DNA of 64,000 nt from CAMXAS01 sp964442435 (GTDB taxonomy: Bacteria; Bacteroidota; Bacteroidia; Bacteroidales; P3). A program made the position numbers and the translations under genes. A model generated the notes under the pieces. It saw only the letters and a list, made by a program, of their open reading frames with translations, did not search any database and was not told where the DNA came from. The stretch is from NCBI GenBank assembly GCA_964442435.1, contig CAYTZG010000001.1, positions 1-64,000 of the forward strand, in the 5' to 3' direction. Positions 58,142 through 64,000 of this stretch are shown piece after piece (the stretch's first letter is position 1; the number at the start of each line of letters is the position of its first letter).

Positions 58142-61100
58142 TTACATTTCAGGGATTACTATTTCCTCTTCCTCCGCATAACGGTAACGTTCGGCGCGTT
58201 CCCGTTCCTCCATTTCACGTTCGGCCTGCTCCACGGCTTCTATGGCCGCGTATTTCTGCCGCGCGACGGTCACCAAATCGTCGCCCTCGTAGTGGTCGAT
58301 GATGCTCTGCAACGTCTGCTTGGCCTGCAAGACATTGCCCTTATGCTCGTATATGTCGGCCCAAAGCATATACACCTTGGCCAGATAGTATTCCTCGGCC
58401 GGCGCGTCCGCGATATAGTCGAAAATCAGTTGTTCGGCCATATTGTAGTCGCCCTCCTTCACGCGCCGCTCTATCATATAGTAGCGCGCCTCGGCCTGCA
58501 CATTCGGGTCGGCCGCATTCAGCAAATCGTTATACATCTGATTGGCCAAGGCCACATCGCCTTTCTTGACCGCGACACGGGCCGCATACAGCATGGCTTC
58601 CTGACGGTCGGCCGGCGCCATGCCTTCCCGCCGCAGATAGGAAATCGCGGCTTCCTCCGTGTATTTGTCCTGCCCCAGACGGTAGAAACAACGCATACGC
58701 CCCATCAGGGCCTCGTTTTCCAAAGACGGATTCTGCAAGGCCACCATCTGTTTGTAGAACCGCAAGGCCGTTGCATAGTCGCCACGGCCATAGCTGAGGG
58801 CCGCCGCACGCTGCACGGCCTTTTCGGTAAACTCGCAGGCCGGCAACTGCGCCACTTTGGCGTAGGCCGCTTCCGCCACGCTATCCTGCCCTTGCCGGTA
58901 GGCGCATTCGCCTAGATAGAACCAGGCCGGCGTGATGAAATAGCCCTGCGGGAAATCCTGCAGATATTGCCCGAAACCTTTGACCGCCGCCTCGCAATCG
59001 CCCTCCATATAACGGTTTTCAACGGCCAAATACGTAATGGAGTCCTTTTCCCCCTCCTCTATCTTGACCGTATAGGGCAACTGCTTGACATACGTGAAGA
59101 ACTCGTCCACGCGGTTCATCGCCATATAGATATTGCGGATGTTGACCAAAGCCTGCCGTGCCTCGGTGGAAGCCGGGTATTCGGAATTGAGCCGCTTGAA
59201 ATTCTCCAACGCGCGCGCCGATTCCCCCATATTGAAATAAATCATGCCGATTTTCAACAGCGCCACACGCGCCAACGCCTGACGCGGATAGCCCTCATAG
59301 AGTTGCCGGTAATACATCAAGGCCTTGTCGTTCTGTTCCAATACCAGGTAGGTGGCCGCCAGTTCGTTGATGGCCATCGACATATAGGCGGTGCGCGGGT
59401 AATTCTCTATGAGCCCCAGCAAGCCGTCCACTTTCTCCTGATAACGACCCTGCGCGCCGGCGCAGAGCGCCCGCTGGTAATAGGCGTAATCCAAGGGTTC
59501 GCGTCCCTTGTCGATGACTTTCGTATAATAGGCTTCGGCCTTGTCGAAATGCCGCAACATGAACTCGCAGTCGCCCGCCCGCAGGTAGGCATCGGTCAGA
59601 TAGGCCGTATCGGCGGCGCGGCGGGTGGCGAAAAAGCGTTCCCACTGCGACAGCGCCTGTTCGTAATGCACACGGTCCATATAGAGATAACCGAGATTGT
59701 AATACCCCATGGCGTATTCGGGCGTCGAAACGGCTTCCGGCCGTGCCTCGAACGCCTCATAACGTGTCAGGGCCGTGTCCGCCTCGTCAAGCTGCCACGC
59801 GCTTTCGCCCGCCCAAAACAGCGCGCGGGCCGCCAACACGTCGTCGGGCAATTCCCGCGCCGCCGCCATGAAAGACGTATCGGCCAGCGTGTATTTGCGG
59901 CTACGGAAGGCTTCCATGCCGCGGTTGAACAGCAGGTTCTGCTTGACCTGCTTCAACTCGTAAGACAACGGCTGCAACTTCTCGATGGCCGCCAGGGCCT
60001 CCGCATAATGGCGGTTGCGGCTGTATGCGCTCAGCATATATTCGTATATCTTACGGCTGTAAGCCGACTGCGGATAGGCTTCGAGAAAGTCGGTAAAGAC
60101 CGTGACCGACTCCTTGTAGGGCGCCAAGCCCAATTCGTAACTCAGCTGCGCGTAGTGATACATCGCGTCTTCCTGCACGACCGGATTGAAATTCAAACGG
60201 GACGCATCGCGGAACGCATCCATCGCGAACTTCTTCTGCCCGCGCTGCACGTAGCAATAGCCCAAATGGTAATACGCGCTCTGCGCCAGTTCGCTGTCCT
60301 TGTCCACGCTCAACACGCGCAGGAAATAATGCGAGGCCGTATCATAGACCTGCCGTTTATAATAGATGTAGCCCAGGATATAGTCGCCGTCCTTGTCCGG
60401 ACGTTGGGCCGAGCGGTCGAAATAGAACTGCATATAGGGCAACGCCCGGTCGTAGTCGCCGAGTTGGTAATACGATTCGCCGACCAGCCGCGCCACCTCG
60501 GGCTGACGCTTGGACGAAGCCGAGGCCATCAGGGTTTCCGCCATATCGACGACTTCCTTGTATCGGCCCTGCATATAATAAATCTGCTGCACGTAAAACG
60601 GCACCAACGCCTTGAACGTCGGGTCATCCTGAATCTTCGCGAATTCATTGAGGGCGTTCTGGTATTTGCCCTCCATGTAGAGGATGTAGGCATAGTAATA
60701 GCCGGCCACGATGCGGTATTTGCCCGTCGATTCCACCAACGGGGCGAAGTTGAGTTTGGCTTCGTCGTAGCGTTTGACGCTGAAAGCGGCATAACCGACA
60801 TGGAATCGGAAAGACGCCAGCTCTTCGGGCGTCAGGTCATCGACCGTCACGTGCGCATAAGCCGCATAGGCGTCCGCATACAGTTTGTAGTGATACAGAT
60901 AGTCGCCCAATTCGCGCCAAGCCTGCTGGATATGGCTGCTCATCGGATAGGTCTCGATGAAACGTTGCAAATCGACCTGCGCGTTGCGGTGATAGAGCCG
61001 TGCCCCGCATACGGCCGCATAAAAGGCCGATTCGCTACGGTAGAAATCGTCCTCGGGGGCCGTGCGCCCCGCCGTTTTCTGCGACACCCGCATGAATTGC

Positions 61101-61273
61101 TTGCGAGCCGACGCATATTTGGCTTTGGCGTAGAGTTCAAACGCATCGCGGAACATCGCCTCCGGTTGGTCATAGAACGCCGTGTTCTGCGCCTGCAGGC
61201 CACCGCCCGTCCACAGGCAGAGCATCCCGACGAAAAAGCCTACGGCCAAACTGTTTTTCAGAAACTTCCTCAT
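58142..61273 (-). CDS. Large periplasmic TPR-repeat protein
   Basis: A 1043-residue protein with an N-terminal signal peptide (RKFLKNSLAVGFFVGMLCLW). The rest is almost wholly tetratricopeptide-like repeats of about 34-37 residues (for example YYLGYCYVQRGQKKFAMDAF and ALFWAGESAWQLDEADTALTRYEAF), rich in Tyr and Ala, with an acidic C-terminal tail (REMEERERAERYRYAEEEEI). The likely ATG at 61273 overlaps the def stop; the frame extends nine codons more. It probably scaffolds an envelope complex with the barrel protein encoded next. A link to T9SS is conceivable but not shown. Confidence 0.85.
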   Translation of the reverse strand: MRKFLKNSLAVGFFVGMLCLWTGGGLQAQNTAFYDQPEAMFRDAFELYAKAKYASARKQFMRVSQKTAGRTAPEDDFYRSESAFYAAVCGARLYHRNAQVDLQRFIETYPMSSHIQQAWRELGDYLYHYKLYADAYAAYAHVTVDDLTPEELASFRFHVGYAAFSVKRYDEAKLNFAPLVESTGKYRIVAGYYYAYILYMEGKYQNALNEFAKIQDDPTFKALVPFYVQQIYYMQGRYKEVVDMAETLMASASSKRQPEVARLVGESYYQLGDYDRALPYMQFYFDRSAQRPDKDGDYILGYIYYKRQVYDTASHYFLRVLSVDKDSELAQSAYYHLGYCYVQRGQKKFAMDAFRDASRLNFNPVVQEDAMYHYAQLSYELGLAPYKESVTVFTDFLEAYPQSAYSRKIYEYMLSAYSRNRHYAEALAAIEKLQPLSYELKQVKQNLLFNRGMEAFRSRKYTLADTSFMAAARELPDDVLAARALFWAGESAWQLDEADTALTRYEAFEARPEAVSTPEYAMGYYNLGYLYMDRVHYEQALSQWERFFATRRAADTAYLTDAYLRAGDCEFMLRHFDKAEAYYTKVIDKGREPLDYAYYQRALCAGAQGRYQEKVDGLLGLIENYPRTAYMSMAINELAATYLVLEQNDKALMYYRQLYEGYPRQALARVALLKIGMIYFNMGESARALENFKRLNSEYPASTEARQALVNIRNIYMAMNRVDEFFTYVKQLPYTVKIEEGEKDSITYLAVENRYMEGDCEAAVKGFGQYLQDFPQGYFITPAWFYLGECAYRQGQDSVAEAAYAKVAQLPACEFTEKAVQRAAALSYGRGDYATALRFYKQMVALQNPSLENEALMGRMRCFYRLGQDKYTEEAAISYLRREGMAPADRQEAMLYAARVAVKKGDVALANQMYNDLLNAADPNVQAEARYYMIERRVKEGDYNMAEQLIFDYIADAPAEEYYLAKVYMLWADIYEHKGNVLQAKQTLQSIIDHYEGDDLVTVARQKYAAIEAVEQAEREMEERERAERYRYAEEEEIVIPEM

Positions 61274-61863
61274 GATTTCTTCTTCTTTGCTACACCCCAC
61301 TTCATACGGTAATCCACCCGCACGTCACCATGCGCGATTTTGTCAAGCCGTTTCTTCAACATGGCCCGGCGCAACGTACTCAAATGGTCCACGAAAACCC
61401 GCCCTTCGATATGGTCGTATTCATGCTGGAACACGCGCGCCACATAACCGTCGTAGGTATCCTCGTGCCATTGAAACCGTTCGTCCTGATAGCGCACGTG
61501 GATAACCGGCTTGCGGTACACTTCCTCGTAAAGGCCGGGAAAACTCAGACAGCCTTCGTCAAAGCCCCAGGGCTCGCCCTCTTCCGACAACAGCTGCGGG
61601 TTGACGAACGCCTTGCGGAACGGTTCGGCGGGTGTCTTGACGCCGGCCGAAGGGCCGCTTTCCAACTCTATGGGCGGGATGTCCACAACGAACAGCCGCA
61701 AGGAAAGGTCTATCTGCGGCGCGGCCAAACCGACGCCACCGGCTTCCGCCATCGTCTCGAACATATCGGCCACGAGACGCGGCAGGTCGGGATAATCGGC
61801 CGGCACCTCCGCCGCCTGCTTGCGCAGCACGGGTTGGCCGTAAGGTACAATCGGATATATCAT
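61270..61863 (-). CDS. def: Peptide deformylase
   Basis: A 197-residue metalloenzyme that removes the formyl group from new polypeptides. All three motifs are present: GVGLAAPQID (near residue 43), EGCLSFPG with the metal cysteine (near 108), and QHEYDHIEG with two histidines (near 152). Length is normal. It lies between ruvX and the TPR gene and overlaps the latter by four bases. Confidence 0.97.
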   Translation of the reverse strand: MIYPIVPYGQPVLRKQAAEVPADYPDLPRLVADMFETMAEAGGVGLAAPQIDLSLRLFVVDIPPIELESGPSAGVKTPAEPFRKAFVNPQLLSEEGEPWGFDEGCLSFPGLYEEVYRKPVIHVRYQDERFQWHEDTYDGYVARVFQHEYDHIEGRVFVDHLSTLRRAMLKKRLDKIAHGDVRVDYRMKWGVAKKKKS

Positions 61864-61866
61864 AAT

Positions 61867-62280
61867 CTAAACTCGTTTTTGCATATAGGTCTGTAATATC
61901 AGCGTGGCGCTGAGCGCGTCCACCAGCCCCTTGTCCTGACGTTTCTTCTTTTTGAGGCCGGCGTCCAGCATCGTCTGAAACGCTATCTTGGATGTAAAGC
62001 GTTCATCGACCCGTTCCACCGGAATCTGCGGATATCGTTTCCTGAAACGCTTGACGAAGGGTTCGATATAGCGCGTGCTCTCGGAAGGCGTCGCATCCAT
62101 CTGCAACGGCAGCCCCACGACAACCGTTTCGACTTCCTCGCGTTGCAGATAGTCGGCGAGATAGGCGTCCAAGCCCGCCGTCGGCACCGTCTCCAACGCA
62201 TGGGCAATGAGTTTGAGCGGATCCGTCACGGCGAGCCCGCAACGTTTCTGACCGTAATCGATGGCTAATATCCTACCCAT
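61867..62280 (-). CDS. ruvX: RuvX/YqgF Holliday-junction-resolvase-like protein
   Basis: A 137-residue RNase H-fold protein: AIDYGQKRCGLAVTDP at the start with the first catalytic Asp, VVVGLPLQMDATPSES in the middle and VERVDERFTSKIAF with Asp/Glu. The family is implicated in 16S rRNA 5'-end maturation. It is the first gene of the leftward operon and ends three bases before def. Confidence 0.93.
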   Translation of the reverse strand: MGRILAIDYGQKRCGLAVTDPLKLIAHALETVPTAGLDAYLADYLQREEVETVVVGLPLQMDATPSESTRYIEPFVKRFRKRYPQIPVERVDERFTSKIAFQTMLDAGLKKKKRQDKGLVDALSATLILQTYMQKRV

Positions 62281-62451
62281 GTTGCACGCCCGTTTGCTAA
62301 ATTTTACAAAAATAAGAAATCCGACTGCATTTTTCCGTAATCGAAAACGGCGGTTTTCAACAGTTTTTTGTTAAATAACCAAGTATTTGAGTCGCTTGTT
62401 TCTATTAACATTTTTTAACATTTCGAACGCGGTCGCGACCGGGCTTTTCTT

Positions 62452-62459
62452 TATATTTG
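62452..62459 (+). promoter_or_regulatory. -7 box for the moxR operon
   Basis: TATATTTG, 45 bases before the MoxR ATG, in an AT-rich intergenic stretch. Confidence 0.5.
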
Positions 62460-62504
62460 CATTCCGTAAAACAGTCGGTTCACCCCGACTAAAATCCTAC
62501 ATTT

Positions 62505-63500
62505 ATGGCAGAGCCTATAGACATCAAAGAACTCAACGAGAAAATCGAAAAAGGAAGCGCCTTTTTGGATTTGCTCACATTGGAAATGAACAAGAACATC
62601 GTGGGGCAGAAAGCCATGGTGGAACGCCTGCTCATCGGGCTGTTGGCCAACGGCCATATCCTGCTCGAAGGCGTGCCGGGCCTGGCCAAGACGTTGGCCA
62701 TCAAAACGCTTGCGCAAGCCATAGACGCCAACTTCAGCCGCATCCAGTTCACGCCCGACCTGTTGCCGGCCGACGTCATCGGCACGCAAATCTACAGCCA
62801 GAAGGACGAGCGTTTCGTTAGCCGGAAAGGCCCCGTTTTCGCCAATTTCGTATTGGCCGATGAAATCAACCGTGCGCCGGCCAAGGTGCAGAGCGCGCTG
62901 TTGGAAGCCATGCAGGAACGCCAGGTGACCATCGGCGAGGAGACGTTCCCGCTGGACGATCCGTTCTTAGTGTTGGCCACGCAGAACCCCATCGAACAGG
63001 AAGGCACGTATCCGCTGCCCGAAGCGCAGGTGGACCGTTTCATGCTCAAGGTCGTCATCGGCTATCCGAGCAAGGAGGAAGAGAAACAAATCATCCGGCA
63101 GAACATCGGTCAGGAAAAGCCGCAAATCAATCCGGTGGTTTCGGTGGAGACCATCCGCAAGGCCCGCGCGCTGACGAAAGAGGTGTATGCCGACGAGAAA
63201 ATCGAGAACTACATCACGGATATCGTGTTCGCCACCCGTTATCCCGACCGCTATCATCTGGAAAAGTTCGCGCCGCTGATCGCCTACGGGGCTTCCCCGC
63301 GTGCCAGCATCAACCTGGCGTTGGCCGGCAAAGCCTATGCTTTCCTCAAACACCGCGGTTACGTCATTCCGGAAGATATCCGCGCCGTGTGCTTCGACGT
63401 CATGCGCCACCGCATCGGCCTGACCTATGAGGCGGAAGCCGAAAACATCCACACGGAGGACATCCTGAACGAAATCCTCAATACGGTAGAAGTGCCCTAA
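62505..63500 (+). CDS. MoxR family AAA+ ATPase
   Basis: A 331-residue AAA+ ATPase that acts as a chaperone with downstream von Willebrand-type proteins. Walker A is EGVPGLAKT (near residue 52), Walker B VLADEINRAPAKVQSALLEA (near 115), and sensor parts ATQNPIEQEGTYPLPEAQ. The DUF58 gene begins five bases after the stop, as in the usual moxR-DUF58-BatA/BatB stress operons of Bacteroidota. Confidence 0.95.
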   Translation: MAEPIDIKELNEKIEKGSAFLDLLTLEMNKNIVGQKAMVERLLIGLLANGHILLEGVPGLAKTLAIKTLAQAIDANFSRIQFTPDLLPADVIGTQIYSQKDERFVSRKGPVFANFVLADEINRAPAKVQSALLEAMQERQVTIGEETFPLDDPFLVLATQNPIEQEGTYPLPEAQVDRFMLKVVIGYPSKEEEKQIIRQNIGQEKPQINPVVSVETIRKARALTKEVYADEKIENYITDIVFATRYPDRYHLEKFAPLIAYGASPRASINLALAGKAYAFLKHRGYVIPEDIRAVCFDVMRHRIGLTYEAEAENIHTEDILNEILNTVEVP

Positions 63501-63505
63501 GCCTT

Positions 63506-64000
63506 ATGGAAACGTCCGATTTATTGAAGAAAGTCCGGAAAATCGAAATCAAGACCAAAGATCTTTCGAATCAGATTTTCTCCGGACAATACCACAGCAC
63601 GTTCAAGGGGCGCGGCATGGCGTTCAGCGAGGTGCGCGAATACGGCTTCGGCGACGACGTCCGTTTCATAGACTGGAATGTGACGGCGCGTTTCAACAAA
63701 CCGTATGTCAAGGTTTTCGAAGAGGAACGGGAACTGACCGTGATGTTGCTCATCGACGTGAGCGCCTCTAACGAATTCGGCACGCGCGAACAGAGCAAAC
63801 GCCTTGCCATGACGGAAATCGCGGCCATCCTCGCGTTTTCGGCCATTTCCAACAACGACAAGGTGGGGCTGCTGTTTTTCAGCTCGGAGGTGGAGAAATA
63901 CATCCCGCCGCAAAAGGGCCGGCAGCACATTCTGCGCATCATACGGGAATTGCTGGAATTCAAGCCACAACACAAAGGCACGAACATCGGCGAAGCGCTG
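63506..64000 (+). CDS. DUF58 protein (N-terminal part, runs off the window)
   Basis: 165 codons are present, with no stop before the window end. GQYHSTFKGRGMAFSEVREY and GDDVRFIDWNVTAR are the hallmark of DUF58, followed by the start of a von Willebrand-like fold (LLIDVSASNEFGT). It is expected to be about 290 residues. It should work with MoxR and the Bat proteins in envelope stress; this is known of the family, not shown here. Confidence 0.93.
   Translation, partial: METSDLLKKVRKIEIKTKDLSNQIFSGQYHSTFKGRGMAFSEVREYGFGDDVRFIDWNVTARFNKPYVKVFEEERELTVMLLIDVSASNEFGTREQSKRLAMTEIAAILAFSAISNNDKVGLLFFSSEVEKYIPPQKGRQHILRIIRELLEFKPQHKGTNIGEAL

Noticed and set aside
58967..61312. A 781-codon open frame antisense to the TPR gene
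   Set aside because: Repeat-like content follows the TPR repeats on the other strand; no family resemblance.

Overview
The window looks like a chromosomal segment of a fairly GC-rich Bacteroidales (Bacteroidota), probably from a metagenome or draft assembly since it contains a run of 100 Ns. The evidence is: promoters of the Bacteroidota type (TTTG-N19/20-TAnnTTTG) in front of many genes; two secreted proteins with C-terminal domains typical of type IX secretion (one type A, one type B/gliding-associated); and gene pairs and families typical of the phylum (acpP-fabF-rnc, pyrB-pyrI, full Rnf cluster, PepSY-like protein, WbqC, U32 peptidase, a TPR/beta-barrel pair). I cannot name a genus.

Layout. 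1-464: non-coding, with two tandem leftward promoters and a leader that resembles rRNA operon leaders; the rRNA genes would lie off the left edge. 465-11188: an unusual fusion of an M3 oligopeptidase with an AlkD-like DNA glycosylase, a PH-domain membrane protein, rubredoxin, a secreted protein, ClpB, an ABC exporter and an M20 amidohydrolase. 11288-19020: PepSY-like and HdeD-like proteins, a drug/metabolite transporter, then a tight MlaE-MlaF-CvpA-PiT-glycosyltransferase run. 19101-23030: phosphohexomutase, GDP-fucose synthase and GDP-mannose dehydratase (GDP-fucose supply). 23031-27228: a lower-GC accessory patch with a lone YhcG-type PD-(D/E)XK nuclease, flanked by two copies of the 3' end and terminator of a surface-protein gene, then a 931-residue leucine-rich-repeat T9SS substrate with recent internal duplications. 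27577-35715: U32 peptidase, a gapped T9SS protein with a lamin-tail-like segment, asd, a small membrane protein/regulator pair, thioredoxin, dapD, tpx and wbqC.

35716-48162: pyrB and pyrI behind a well-formed leader (short open frame, pause-like hairpin with U-tract, intrinsic terminator, leader stop overlapping the pyrB start), RNase III with a long acidic tail, fabF, acpP, purN, the complete six-gene Rnf complex (B-C-D-G-E-A), carbamate kinase and ornithine carbamoyltransferase. Together these connect carbamoyl phosphate and aspartate to pyrimidine synthesis and arginine/citrulline breakdown, with Rnf coupling ferredoxin/NADH exchange to an ion gradient. 48244-54879: an efflux operon (TolC, HlyD, two ABC-2 permeases, small barrel protein) with a divergent AraC regulator. 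54890-62280: leftward operon ruvX-def-TPR-barrel-ribF-like-yggS. 62505-64000: MoxR ATPase and the start of a DUF58 protein.

The observations most worth follow-up are the peptidase/AlkD fusion, the pyrBI leader that resembles the enterobacterial UTP-sensing attenuator, the nuclease inserted between duplicated surface-gene ends, and the RibF-like protein without a recognisable riboflavin kinase core. All assignments come from reading the sequence; no database search was run.
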